Below, piece by piece: positions 15,401-22,107 of a stretch of DNA of 22,107 nucleotides. Each line of letters begins with the position of its first letter. The stretch's first letter is position 1. Under the pieces are notes generated by a model. That model worked only from the letters and a program-made list of their open reading frames with translations. It made no database searches and was not told the origin of the DNA. The stretch comes from MESE01 sp036675035 (GTDB lineage Bacteria > Pseudomonadota > Gammaproteobacteria > Burkholderiales > Burkholderiaceae_D), in contig JAKFFO010000212.1 of the NCBI GenBank assembly GCA_036675035.1, positions 1 through 22,107 on the forward strand, written 5' to 3'. The position numbers and the translations under genes were made by a program.

Positions 15401-15925
15401 TGATCCGGTATAGAACACATCGAGAATATCCGCGTCATCGCCAGATTTGTCATATGTTACATAGCTTCCACCAGTGAACGGCTCGAGGTTGGCGAGACAT
15501 TTCCTGTTTCCATTCGATGCGGATACTCCATTGACGCAATCGTCCGTGAATACCATTCCGGTATCCGATCCGAAGTAATAGGCGTAGGTGTTATATAGTC
15601 CCGCGGCTCCTGAAAGCTCGTAGCTCATGAGACCCCATCTGAACTTATCTCGATAAGTAGTAATCGCATTGCGCATCACCTGACGACCGATGTTCCCGCG
15701 GGTTTGGGGATCATTTCCCGATACGAGAGTACCTCCCATGTATGCATCCATCGATTGTGAATTATCGTAGACGACGAGCACGTTCGGTAATACGCCATTC
15801 TTTACTGCCATCGGCACGTCGGACAATTCCGTCTGCGCACACGCCAGCGTCGTAAATAGCGAGGTCAGAAAAAAAATACAGGTTCGGGAAATATCATTAC
15901 CCATACTCATACGCTTGATTTTCAT
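12494..15925 (-). CDS. pilY1: Type IV pilus tip adhesin/assembly factor PilY1
   Basis: A 1143-residue exported protein. The ATG at 15925 is chosen because AAAGG lies 7 bp upstream and a signal peptide follows (basic start, then CIFFLTSLFTTLACA); an in-frame ATG at 15967 has no good ribosome site. Residues about 48-435 form a von Willebrand A-like domain with the metal-site motif YDNSQSM (Asp54, Ser56, Ser58) and a later LVTDGLPTG. From about 580 the PilC-type beta-propeller begins (GHVLGDIINAEPVLV, then VLFQAANDGMVHAFNASTG). After it comes an acidic stretch around 1088-1106 and the conserved ending SGRRVSWREVITN. PilY1 works with the minor pilins in pilus priming, retraction control, adhesion and surface sensing. 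It lies 57 bp after pilX in the operon. Confidence 0.96.
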   Translation of the reverse strand: MKIKRMSMGNDISRTCIFFLTSLFTTLACAQTELSDVPMAVKNGVLPNVLVVYDNSQSMDAYMGGTLVSGNDPQTRGNIGRQVMRNAITTYRDKFRWGLMSYELSGAAGLYNTYAYYFGSDTGMVFTDDCVNGVSASNGNRKCLANLEPFTGGSYVTYDKSGDDADILDVFYTGSVFDQLWTRSSGTGTCYRGYRSHNSVNAWEASDFTSTVGNLCFTPTDAGFLSSNPPYTRQYYIPRGKGYNANITGAGTLLEPAAADSLTHYNNLMNQLASETLDTATGELKNAAVFTPLRGTLTSAKSYFSGDSSPITASCQKNFVMLVTDGLPTGTNTGTLYSAAERTNTQDPSTQAWAFGTAAQHAIDATTALRTTVKGAVMYDIPTYVVALGDTINNAGALAVMDKMASEGGTSTAKPATNATAFTSAIETISQDILSKDGAAAAVTVSNPNIVVGGVNASYNSSYNSGAWTGELQAYPVSTTTGEVDTDAPIWDSGAQAQLDALTAGDYSPTDRTIVTYSGSGTGGLRFQPSSESSIEAAATKLTTAQETVFNSATTPPGPSDAANVMKFLRGDRSNEGTSYRSRGHVLGDIINAEPVLVQAPSRNYTDTCYAIPVTDVCTLAETYKAAQANRTSVLFQAANDGMVHAFNASTGAENWAYVPNLIWPNLRNLSKRIGFTHQYYVDATPNTGDVDLRQTDDGGGDYGGNLYNSPQWRTILVGGLGKGGRGYYALDVTNPTVSGDTPEADATAKVMWEFPNSATSNPGKVGYTFGRPIIVKTRAEGWVVIVTSGYNNITGTGADGHGRLFVLNPRTGEIIKEIDTGVGTLLAPAGLAKVSHYVENARLDNTVEYVYGGDLLGNVWRFDFTGNTKSDWGVRKLAALVDSAGVAQPVTTKPQLAKISVNGIDYRYVYVGTGKYLGDSDVATTQTQTMYGLIDNLTNSPEITITSERTQLQQQTMTTLVGDSTKRVVSNNAIALTGGAQVKKRGWYLDFSLSAGERAVTDPQLAVGALMFTTNIPSSVQCVPGGSSWFYAIDIKTGGWLTGSTEAYSGQFLGNALASRPTLVKLPSGAIKAIIRLSGNPDWTPPPADGGVDDDDDNPGDDDGANVPVEVNPGPKDKTLDPNLPPTATSGRRVSWREVITN

Positions 15926-15982
15926 TTGATACCTTTCGGTCCACGAATAGCTAATCTGACGTTGCATTTCATGCGGCAGGCC

Positions 15983-16576
15983 TCAGTGTGAAAAAACTGT
16001 TTGGGCGTAGCTAATAGTGTTGCGCGGGCCTTCAACACGAACCGTTACCCGAAAATACAGTTCATTGGCTGCAGTGAAAACTGTATCGTCCCCGTCTTTC
16101 GATCCCTCTCCATTCGATGCGCCTGCATAGCATTGCTGCAGAAGATCCGTTATTGGGGGTGTGCCGGTGCATAACCGCTCTATCACGTAGCGCACAATAT
16201 AATCACTGTTCACAGTCGTACCAGGCACCGACGCCCATGTAACGGTAGTCGGTATACCGGCGCTGTTGACCGCTTGCATGGTCGGGTAATAGGTGCAACC
16301 AACAGTGCATCCGCTGGGGCTTGCTGCATCCAGCGAAGCAGTAGTTAATGATGCGAGCGCCGTGTAGGCAGCTTCCACCCCAGTATCGGATGCATGCAGT
16401 GCCGAACTGCGGAACGCAAAATTCCCGGCAATAAGATTTGAAGTTTCTACCGCACGAATTAGCGCAACGCCAGCAAGCGCCATTGCAATCAGTCCGATCA
16501 ACGCGATAAAGAGCGTAACGCCTTTCTGCCGATGTAAGGGCTTAGGGTGGAAAGGTCGAATATTAATATTCATCAT
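15983..16576 (-). CDS. pilX: Type IV pilus minor pilin PilX
   Basis: A 197-residue minor pilin with a prepilin leader ending QKG, followed by the hydrophobic helix VTLFIALIGLIAMALAGVAL. As in other PilX/GspK-type proteins, the glutamate at mature position 5 is missing. The segment NLIAGNFAFRSSALHASDTGVEAAYTAL matches the PilX N-terminal region. The start codon ATG at 16576 overlaps the pilW stop (ATGA), so translation is coupled; the frame extends to a TTG at 16588 that is less likely. The rest is globular with four cysteines (SGCTVGC, ERLCTGT, QQCYAG), which may form disulfides. It belongs to the priming complex that, with PilV, PilW, FimT and PilE, sits under PilY1 at the pilus tip. Confidence 0.9.
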   Translation of the reverse strand: MMNINIRPFHPKPLHRQKGVTLFIALIGLIAMALAGVALIRAVETSNLIAGNFAFRSSALHASDTGVEAAYTALASLTTASLDAASPSGCTVGCTYYPTMQAVNSAGIPTTVTWASVPGTTVNSDYIVRYVIERLCTGTPPITDLLQQCYAGASNGEGSKDGDDTVFTAANELYFRVTVRVEGPRNTISYAQTVFSH

Positions 16577-17679
16577 ACGTTCGCCCAAATCACGTTCTTA
16601 AGCGGGATGACCGTCTGATACACTTTGTAGCGGTATTTTCTCCAATCCGAATCGGCAGATAAATCGATGAGCGGCGCGGGATCATCAGTCGTATCCTGCC
16701 AGGCGCAAGGACCGACGTTCACAATACCCCCGGGGGTCGTGCACGCGCTTGTTACGTTAGTTGATTCTTTCTTGCCGCTGCGCGCCACCACGATAAGTCG
16801 AATAGCCTTGATTCGCCTTTGGTTGGCCGCAGACGGAGAGGCCCAAGTTGGGCCGGACGCATTAACCCACTCGTCGACTATCTGACTGCCGGCCGGTGCA
16901 ACACCATACTGCGCCTGCAAATTGACGATATCCTTTACCAAGATTTCGGCTGGGCTCGCCACTGTTGATGCCACATTGGTTGCGATCATTCTCAGATTGT
17001 TATTCTGAATCGAATATTCGCGCGCAGTAATCACACCCAAAGACATGATTTGTGATCCGGTCGGATACACAATACCCCAGCCAGCTGATGGATTGTTCGG
17101 ACCGGAATTGCCAGGATTGTGCTGAATTTTCTTTGACGCCACCTGAACGTGCGTAACGTTCTGAATAGCGCATTGCCCGCCGTTCATGATCATCGACAAA
17201 TCGCCGATCGAAAAAATGCTGGGATTGTTGACGTTATATTCGGCTGATGCCGCTGGCATCGGAGCGGTAATCGCTGTCGGAATCCCTGCCAGAATATTGC
17301 TTCCGGACCTGACAGTAATGCGATCGCTTCCGCTCGATCCACCATCGGTGATCGACAAAGGCGCAAGCGAGAAATCCGGAATAGGTCCGGCTGCGCTGTC
17401 CAGGTACGTACTTATCGTTGTGCAATTAAGCTGCGATGGATCTGTGAGCCCCAGGCCGGCGTTGTGGATAGTTTGTTCCATTTGGACCAACGCCATCAAT
17501 CCGTTTTCCTGTGCTTCCGAGCCTGCGGTTGTTGAGCGCTTTTGGTTTTCAAACGACGAGAACACTTGCATAATCGCGAGTGACGAAATAAGGGCTATGA
17601 CCATGCCGACCATGAGTTCAACCAAGCTGAAACCATTGGTGTGCAGCGCCGAATAGTGCGTAGGAGAAGTCATATCCAT
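16573..17679 (-). CDS. pilW: Type IV pilus minor pilin PilW
   Basis: A 368-residue minor pilin. The class III leader ends NG, followed by FSLVELMVGMVIALISSLAI with Glu5 present, as needed for cleavage by PilD and for pilus assembly. The conserved PilW region QENGLMALVQMEQTIHNAGLGL follows the helix, and the long C-terminal part is a typical large minor pilin head. Two start codons six bases apart (17679 and 17673) are both plausible behind GGCGGA. The gene begins 5 bp after the pilV stop and overlaps pilX at its end. Cysteines at the C-terminal region (CTTPGG ... GPCAW) could close a D-region-like loop. Function: part of the tip priming complex. Confidence 0.93.
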   Translation of the reverse strand: MDMTSPTHYSALHTNGFSLVELMVGMVIALISSLAIMQVFSSFENQKRSTTAGSEAQENGLMALVQMEQTIHNAGLGLTDPSQLNCTTISTYLDSAAGPIPDFSLAPLSITDGGSSGSDRITVRSGSNILAGIPTAITAPMPAASAEYNVNNPSIFSIGDLSMIMNGGQCAIQNVTHVQVASKKIQHNPGNSGPNNPSAGWGIVYPTGSQIMSLGVITAREYSIQNNNLRMIATNVASTVASPAEILVKDIVNLQAQYGVAPAGSQIVDEWVNASGPTWASPSAANQRRIKAIRLIVVARSGKKESTNVTSACTTPGGIVNVGPCAWQDTTDDPAPLIDLSADSDWRKYRYKVYQTVIPLKNVIWANV

Positions 17680-17684
17680 TCCGC

Positions 17685-18161
17685 CTAGATGTTAATTTTT
17701 GCAGTGGCAATATGATTGTGCGCTCCCGTATCATTCGGGAGTTTCCAACATACGGTAATCGTGACAGTCGCTGTGCCCGCAGCCACATCGCTTACAACAA
17801 CGATCTTCGGTTTTTGAGAACTATTATTGCCTGCGCTCACTCCAGGCAGAATTTCGGCCATATCCGTCAGCCAGTTCGTCACCGCAGCGTATCCCGGCAC
17901 GGTCGTTGAAACGTCACAGGCCGTCGCGGCATCGCGAAAAGCATAACTACCCAAGTTAGTTCTATCGACCCACATCTGAGCGATAAGTTGATTGGTCAAA
18001 TACGCAGCGTCGGCACGATATTTGGCATCAGCACTGTTTTTGATGGATAGCGCCTGCATGCCCATTAGCCCGAGCATAGCAAATGAGAAAATTGCAATAG
18101 CGATTAATGCCTCAAGCAATACAAAGCCGGCATGTTCCTGCGGGATTGATTTCTTTAACAT
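17685..18161 (-). CDS. pilV: Type IV pilus minor pilin PilV
   Basis: A 158-residue minor pilin from the ATG at 18161, preceded by GAGGG at 5 bp; the frame is open to 18230 without support and that extension would overlap fimT. The leader ends HAG, followed by FVLLEALIAIAIFSFAMLGL, with Glu5 present and Val instead of Thr at position 2. This is the typical PilV/GspI start. The conserved segment ADAAYLTNQLIAQMWVDR follows. Two cysteines lie in the C-terminal part (TACDVS and TVCWKL), a pattern often closed by a disulfide. The gene starts 7 bp after the fimT stop. Its product recruits the other minor pilins into the priming complex in studied systems. Confidence 0.93.
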   Translation of the reverse strand: MLKKSIPQEHAGFVLLEALIAIAIFSFAMLGLMGMQALSIKNSADAKYRADAAYLTNQLIAQMWVDRTNLGSYAFRDAATACDVSTTVPGYAAVTNWLTDMAEILPGVSAGNNSSQKPKIVVVSDVAAGTATVTITVCWKLPNDTGAHNHIATAKINI

Positions 18162-18168
18162 GTCGCCC

Positions 18169-18678
18169 TCAGCATTTTCTCGGATCGCCATCAGTTGACA
18201 CGGACGGATCGCATAGGTGGATCTGCCCACCGGCGGCTATCGTGATTCTTCTGGATACCGTTCCACCGACAGCGCTGAAATTAATTTGTGTCAAGACAGC
18301 CGATCCACCTGCATTGTCAACAACGCGGCCAAACGAATTGAAGGTAGCCCGTGTGGCTGTGGTTGGCGTGAACGCCAATGTGACATTTGGAGACCCTTCT
18401 CGCGCCGGCTTGCTCTGAATTGCAGTACCAGCATCGGTGGAGACGGTCCAGGAGGTATCAGTGCCAGCGACAAAACGAACCCGCGTATTGAGCCTCACCG
18501 CTTCGGCACGTGCCAGTTGCAAGCCTTGAAGAGTAGATTCTGACGCCGAACGCAGTTGGGTATTTCTAAGAAAGGTACTAAATGAGGGCAAGCCGACGGC
18601 GGTGATGATCCCGAGAATAACTACCGCTATTATCATCTCTATCAGGGTGAATCCGGATTGTCTGCATTGAGTAGCCAT
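18169..18678 (-). CDS. fimT: Type IV pilus minor pilin FimT/GspH-like
   Basis: A 169-residue pseudopilin-like protein. The leader ends QSG, followed by FTLIEMIIAVVILGIITAVGLP with Glu5. The next segment, LRNTQLRSASESTLQGLQLARAEAVRLNTRV, is the classic GspH/FimT pattern. The small head ends with HLCDPSVSTDGDPRKC, two cysteines that probably form a C-terminal loop. The ATG at 18678 overlaps the pilE stop as TGATG, and no separate ribosome site is visible, so translation should depend on pilE. FimU and FimT are close relatives; FimU acts in the tip complex and FimT has been linked to DNA uptake in some species. Which role applies here cannot be told by eye. Confidence 0.9.
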   Translation of the reverse strand: MATQCRQSGFTLIEMIIAVVILGIITAVGLPSFSTFLRNTQLRSASESTLQGLQLARAEAVRLNTRVRFVAGTDTSWTVSTDAGTAIQSKPAREGSPNVTLAFTPTTATRATFNSFGRVVDNAGGSAVLTQINFSAVGGTVSRRITIAAGGQIHLCDPSVSTDGDPRKC

Positions 18679-19121
18679 CAGCAAGCATCCGATTTTTTTG
18701 AAATCCAGCAGACCTTCGGTAACCCTGTAGCACCGGGAAAGGCCGTAGTCCCTTTTGCGTTGTTATGGTCGATCGTAAAAGCAAAACCAGACATTCCGCT
18801 ATCGGCATTTCCGGTGGCCGTAATTATGAACGACTGATTTGTGCCGCCGCCTCCCCAATTACAGCTGTACGTGAAGCTGTTAGCGACCGGTAAGGTTGGG
18901 CCACACGCAGATGCGGTAGAGCCATAATTCCGGTTATCCTGGTACCACCTTTCCATCGTGACCTTCTGCTCGGCCAAAGTAGACGTCGCTTCAGTGATTT
19001 TTCCTCGTTGGACATAAGCAGAATAGTTTGGAATAGCGATCGCCGCCAATATGCCGATAATAGCGACTGTCACCATCAACTCGATCAGCGTGAATCCGGG
19101 ATTTTTTAACGAGTGACGCAT
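18678..19121 (-). CDS. pilE: Type IV pilin PilE, first gene of the pilus operon
   Basis: A 147-residue pilin with a very strong ribosome site (AAAGGAGGAG). The short leader MRHSLKNPG is followed by FTLIELMVTVAIIGILAAIA and IPNYSAYVQRGKITEA, the PilE-type start with Glu5. The head has WYQDNRNYGS and four cysteines in two pairs (ACGPTL with YSCNW; KVCWISKKSDAC at the end), of which the second pair forms the D-region. It belongs to the PilE minor-pilin group of betaproteobacteria rather than clearly being the major subunit. It leads the operon and is coupled to fimT by a TGATG overlap. The 292-bp region upstream should contain the operon promoter. Confidence 0.93.
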   Translation of the reverse strand: MRHSLKNPGFTLIELMVTVAIIGILAAIAIPNYSAYVQRGKITEATSTLAEQKVTMERWYQDNRNYGSTASACGPTLPVANSFTYSCNWGGGGTNQSFIITATGNADSGMSGFAFTIDHNNAKGTTAFPGATGLPKVCWISKKSDAC

Positions 19122-19413
19122 CGACTCCTCCTTTTGTCATTTTCATGCTAGCTGAATGGACAAAAAATAGGTTGTCGGGATGATAAGCGGCATGATTCCA
19201 CGGACTAACGGTACGCCGGTATGGAGAACCGGTTTTAGAGATAGTGCGGTTTCTCTATTCTTGTGCGGGCCGAAGATGGTGTACCTAACTTACTCGAAAG
19301 TAGCCAACAAACGATACTGCGATTGTGATGTGCCACGTTAGCGATTGACGATCCAAAAATGTGGCAGCCGATTAAGTGGCGAGCCGTGGCATTACAACCT
19401 AACCCGTATGATG
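19122..19413. other. Intergenic region upstream of the pilus operon
   Basis: About 290 bp between the CDF exporter stop and pilE. It must hold the pilus operon promoter. No convincing sigma-70 -35/-10 pair was seen. A TGGCAC that resembles half of a sigma-54 site lacks a correctly spaced GC. Four copies of GTGGC(A) or its complement lie at 19331-19391. No clear terminator for the CDF gene was found. Confidence 0.4.
19331..19391. repeat. Cluster of GTGGC(A) motifs upstream of pilE
   Basis: TGCCAC at 19331-19336 is followed by GTGGCA at 19361-19366, GTGGC at 19376-19380 and GTGGCA at 19386-19391. The first is inverted relative to the others. The cluster lies 210-270 bp upstream of the pilE start, a distance typical for activator sites, but also immediately after the CDF exporter stop. 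No known regulator is assigned. Confidence 0.3.
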
Positions 19414-20361
19414 CTAAGTCTCAAGCGCACATCGATTTCCGAGCCGCTCGGTCCCGATCTGCAAAGTACTATGCTGAATCGCAAACCGCTCCCTCAATCG
19501 GTCGGCCACCGACGTAATGAACGCATCCCCCGGATACCCCTCAGGCATGATCAGATGTACCGTCAACGCGGTCTCGGTGGTGCTCATGCCCCAGATATGC
19601 AGATCGTTGACTTCAGCTACACCGGGCAAATCTGCCAGGAATCGCTGCACTTCCTTAAGATCGATATGCGCAGGCACTGCGCTCAGCGACAACCGGATCG
19701 CTTCTCTCAGCAGGCCCCATGTGCCGACCAGGATGACGGCAACAATCACCAGGCTGAGCACAGGGTCGATCCAGTACCATCCGGTATAAATTATCAGTAC
19801 GCCGCCAACCACAACGCCGAGCGATACCAGCGCATCGGCGACCATGTGCAGAAATGCGCCGCGGATGTTCAGATCGTTTTTTCTGCCTGCCATGAACAGC
19901 CATGCGGAAAAGCCGTTCACCGCGATACCGATGCCTGCCACCACTGCCACAGTGAAACCGGCGACGTCCGAGGGTTCCGCGAAGCGTCGCACCGCCTCCC
20001 AACCTATGCCGCCGCACGCCACCAGCAGCAGCATGCCGTTGGCGAGTGCAGCCAGGATCGACGTGCTGCGCAATCCGTAGGTGTATCGGTTGCTGGGTTG
20101 TTTTTTGGCGAGCACGGCCGCGCCCCAGGCCAGAAGCAGGCCAAGTACATCGGACAGGTTGTGTCCGGCATCAGCCATCAACGCGGTCGACTCCGCAATC
20201 ACGCCGTATGCGAATTCCAGCGCGACAAAGCCGATGTTCAGTCCGATGGCCAGCACGAACGCACGACTATGACCTTCAGGCGCTGCTTGGTCGAAAGGCA
20301 TATGATGATGTCCGCCATGGCCATGTGAATGTCCGTGGTGATCGTGGTGTGAATCGGCCAC
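19414..20361 (-). CDS. Cation diffusion facilitator (CzcD/ZitB-like zinc exporter)
   Basis: A 315-residue inner-membrane metal/proton antiporter. The N-terminus is very His-rich (HHDHHGHSHGHGGHHH, residues 5-20), a likely metal-binding tail. About six transmembrane helices follow. The transport site of zinc-type members is complete: HNLSD in helix 2 (His67, Asp71) and HMVAD in helix 5 (His172, Asp176). The cytoplasmic C-terminal domain shows LPGVAEVNDLHIWGM, the typical CDF ferredoxin-like regulatory part. The start is a GTG at 20361 with GGAG 8 bp upstream; the next ATG is residue 21 and would remove the His-rich tail. The gene exports Zn, and possibly Co or Cd. No metal regulator gene is adjacent. 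Confidence 0.94.
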   Translation of the reverse strand: MADSHHDHHGHSHGHGGHHHMPFDQAAPEGHSRAFVLAIGLNIGFVALEFAYGVIAESTALMADAGHNLSDVLGLLLAWGAAVLAKKQPSNRYTYGLRSTSILAALANGMLLLVACGGIGWEAVRRFAEPSDVAGFTVAVVAGIGIAVNGFSAWLFMAGRKNDLNIRGAFLHMVADALVSLGVVVGGVLIIYTGWYWIDPVLSLVIVAVILVGTWGLLREAIRLSLSAVPAHIDLKEVQRFLADLPGVAEVNDLHIWGMSTTETALTVHLIMPEGYPGDAFITSVADRLRERFAIQHSTLQIGTERLGNRCALET

Positions 20362-20545
20362 TGTTCTTTCTCCGTGAGATATTGCGCAAACGTTTGATAT
20401 GTTACCGCGCCGTGAAGCGGACGCTCACCACAGACGAGCGGCGGCCAAACGAGCGGATTGAGGGAGTCTCGTCACCAAGCCGACGCAGCGTCACGTCGGC
20501 TCGGCTGAAGCAGAAAATTCTGCCACAAGCTGCTGGCGTTATCGA

Positions 20546-20884
20546 TCAAGTGTCTTTTTCATCCGGATCATCGACCAGGCAAGCGGCGATCACTTGCAGA
20601 TCGTTGTCTTTCGCGAAATCCATCACGAAGTGATAAGCCAGAGGCTCGATGTTGCGCAAATCCTCATTGACCACTACGGACTTGATACCGTTCAGCATGA
20701 CGGGGCGGACATAAGGGGAATATTGCAGATGCGCGTTCGGTCCACGCTTGCCTTCGGGGCGAAAGCAGGACATTACTCCGCACAAGCGTTCTGCCCAATC
20801 GCTTGGCCGAAACGGCTTGCCATTGCTGGTGATGCCCTGAATGAAAAATTCACGGACGGGTGCTGCGGAAACAGGGTCTGCCAT
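20546..20884 (-). CDS. DUF3579 family protein
   Basis: A 112-residue soluble protein. The conserved parts are EFFIQGITSNGKPFRPSDWAERL near the N-terminus, then the central YSPYVRPVMLNGIKSVVVNE and LRNIEPLAYHFVMDFAKDNDLQV, which match the DUF3579 family of betaproteobacteria closely. Its biochemical role is unknown to me. The ATG at 20884 lacks a clear ribosome site. The gene lies 128 bp downstream of the CobD/CbiB-like gene and 184 bp upstream of the CDF exporter gene, all on the same strand, and could be independently transcribed. Cysteines at CGVMSCFRP and a final acidic tail (DDPDEKDT) are visible but not diagnostic. Confidence 0.85.
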   Translation of the reverse strand: MADPVSAAPVREFFIQGITSNGKPFRPSDWAERLCGVMSCFRPEGKRGPNAHLQYSPYVRPVMLNGIKSVVVNEDLRNIEPLAYHFVMDFAKDNDLQVIAACLVDDPDEKDT

Positions 20885-21012
20885 GTGATCGGCTATCTTA
20901 TGTAGCGAAAGCTACGGTTCGGCCAGCAGCCATTTTGTAGCTGCCAGCTTATTGAGAATTTGCGTATTTTATCGTACGGCCGGCCTTGTTTAAAACTGGA
21001 AACAGCAGGCGA

Positions 21013-21981
21013 TCAGCCCATCCATACCGCGACTGACAACAGCAGCAACAGGAGCATCCACAACAACAGCGCACGCCAGACCAGGCCGACAGTGCTTTGC
21101 AACGCGCGTACGGTAGGTTCGTCGCCCGGCAATGTTTCCGCTTCTTCCTGCGCTTCGGCGCCGACTGAATCGACCGTCGATGCGTCCGGCGGCAGTACAT
21201 CCGTTGCATTCTCAACCGGCGTGCCGAGTCGGATGCCCATTGCACCGCCACCTGCGGACAGGATGATGCCGGTCGTTTCGTTTTTCCAGCGACCGGCGAA
21301 ATTTCTCCATGCATAGATCGCATCTTCGAAGTTGCCGACCACGGCAAACGCGGCGGCCGTCAATCGCGCCGGAATCCAGTCGATCCAGTAAAACGCCTGT
21401 GCTGCAAACCTGCCAAACGCTTCATTACCGACCTGGTCGGACTCGTTCCATGCGCGCGCAAGATACTCCGCCGAGCGATACAGCACCGGACCGGCGGGCC
21501 CCAGCGGCATCAGAAACCAGAAAAACACCCCGTAAACATGGCGGTGCGATGTGACCAGTGCTTTCTCGATTGCGACGCGCGCGATTTCGTTGACATCCAT
21601 GGCGGTGGTGTCTTGCCTGGTCCATCCCGCCAACAGGTCGCGTGCAGTGACGTGGTCGCCGCTATTGAGCGCCAGCTGGATCGATGTGAAATAGTGGCTG
21701 TAATGCCGGAAACCAAGCGTGAGATAGACAATGATTACATTCCACGCAAACGCAAGAAACGGGCTTATTTTTGCACACAGCCAGTACACAAGTATGGTCG
21801 GCAACACGAGTGCTGCGATAAAAATGAACCAGGCAAGCCTTCCGTGATCCGCCTGGCCTGCGTTAAACCATCCCTCCACGCGCGCGGCAAATGCCTTGAT
21901 CGCACTGTAAATCGGATTGTCCGCGCGCAGTGGCTGCAGCTGTTCGATCACCAGTGCGCAGAGAATAGAGAGGAATGTCAT
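21013..21981 (-). CDS. CobD/CbiB (AmpE-like) family membrane protein
   Basis: A 322-residue protein from the ATG at 21981, preceded by AAAGGCGG; the frame is open to 22050 but without a ribosome site. It starts MTFLSILCALVIEQLQPL, and after two hydrophobic segments shows LGFRHYSHYFTSIQLALNSGD, HVYGVFFWFLMPLGPAGPVLYR and the GRFAAQAFYWIDWIPARLTA stretch typical of CobD/CbiB and AmpE proteins. The tail is acidic (about 265-295) and ends in a hydrophobic helix LLWMLLLLLLSVAVW. True CbiB makes adenosylcobinamide in cobalamin synthesis; AmpE is a membrane sensor-like protein linked to beta-lactamase control. No cobalamin genes are visible in the window, so the role remains open. Confidence 0.85.
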   Translation of the reverse strand: MTFLSILCALVIEQLQPLRADNPIYSAIKAFAARVEGWFNAGQADHGRLAWFIFIAALVLPTILVYWLCAKISPFLAFAWNVIIVYLTLGFRHYSHYFTSIQLALNSGDHVTARDLLAGWTRQDTTAMDVNEIARVAIEKALVTSHRHVYGVFFWFLMPLGPAGPVLYRSAEYLARAWNESDQVGNEAFGRFAAQAFYWIDWIPARLTAAAFAVVGNFEDAIYAWRNFAGRWKNETTGIILSAGGGAMGIRLGTPVENATDVLPPDASTVDSVGAEAQEEAETLPGDEPTVRALQSTVGLVWRALLLWMLLLLLLSVAVWMG

Positions 21982-22076
21982 TGAGCCGCCTTTAAGAACT
22001 TTCTTGTTTTCACCAGCCCATACGATAACGCAGCAATCGGTCGGAATCAAACTTCGGAATTTATACTATTCCTTGT

Positions 22077-22107
22077 ATGCATCAGGCGCGCAGAAAATGG
22101 AACAGGT
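22077..22107 (+). other. Possible start of a plus-strand gene at the right edge
   Basis: An ATG at 22077 opens a frame to the window end (MHQARRKWNR), and another ATG lies at 22097 in a different frame. Neither has a strong ribosome site. A TATACT hexamer at 22062-22067 could be a -10 element for a divergent gene but no matching -35 is seen. Too little is present to name a gene. Confidence 0.2.

Noticed and set aside
19320..19345. Sigma-54 promoter ahead of pilE (TGGCAC on the minus strand)
   Set aside because: The next GC is 12 rather than 10 bases after the GG, so the -24/-12 spacing is wrong.
19345..20328. Long plus-strand open frame opposite the CDF exporter gene (about 327 codons)
   Set aside because: Antisense to a well-supported transporter, with no domain pattern; its His/Arg/Gln-rich composition reflects the complementary codons of the membrane protein.
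1..22107. CRISPR array, tRNA, rRNA, insertion sequence or prophage genes
   Set aside because: No regularly spaced repeats, no conserved RNA sequence and no transposase, integrase or phage protein was seen on either strand.

Overview
This window looks like a chromosomal segment of a betaproteobacterium, most likely Burkholderiales and possibly the Oxalobacteraceae (inference from protein character, not from a marker gene). Pointers are the DUF3579 protein, the CobD/CbiB-like membrane protein, the fumC protein sequence and the type IV pilus minor pilin operon. No rRNA, tRNA, CRISPR array, integrase or insertion sequence was found. Nothing marks the region as a mobile island.

Layout. (1) 1-157, minus: the start of a TAXI-type TRAP solute-binding protein. 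(2) 593-3250: a regulatory block with a sigma-54 activator that has no sensory domain, a NarL-type response regulator 9 bp downstream, and a convergent soluble histidine kinase whose ATP-binding motifs are visibly eroded. (3) 3494-6159, plus: YihY/BrkB membrane protein, a small exported protein with two Cys-x10-Cys units, a DUF2188-like protein and a GlsB/YeaQ-type membrane protein, closed by a strong terminator at 6196-6234. (4) 9640-6309, minus: histidine phosphatase-fold protein, short-chain dehydrogenase and acyl-CoA ligase, probably one fatty or dicarboxylic acid operon. (5) 11298-9860, minus: class II fumarase fumC, preceded by an 18-codon leader ORF whose stop overlaps the fumC start. 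(6) 19121-11345, minus: pilE-fimT-pilV-pilW-pilX-pilY1, then a small exported protein in the position of pilY2 and a TonB-like C-terminal-domain protein. (7) 21981-19414, minus: CobD/CbiB-like protein, DUF3579 protein and a CDF metal exporter.

How they fit together. The minor pilins and PilY1 would form the priming and tip complex of a type IV pilus; the prepilin peptidase, motor ATPases and secretin must be encoded elsewhere. The ligase, SDR and phosphatase-fold protein look like an acid activation and oxidation set. The kinase, regulator and activator group sits next to small envelope or stress genes and may control them, but no binding site proves it.

No clearly new defence, secretion or biosynthetic system is evident. 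The best leads are the overlapping fumC leader ORF with clustered rare arginine codons, the eroded kinase beside two regulators, the histidine phosphatase without its second catalytic histidine, the duplicated cysteine-hairpin protein, and the two uncharacterised genes at the end of the pilus operon.
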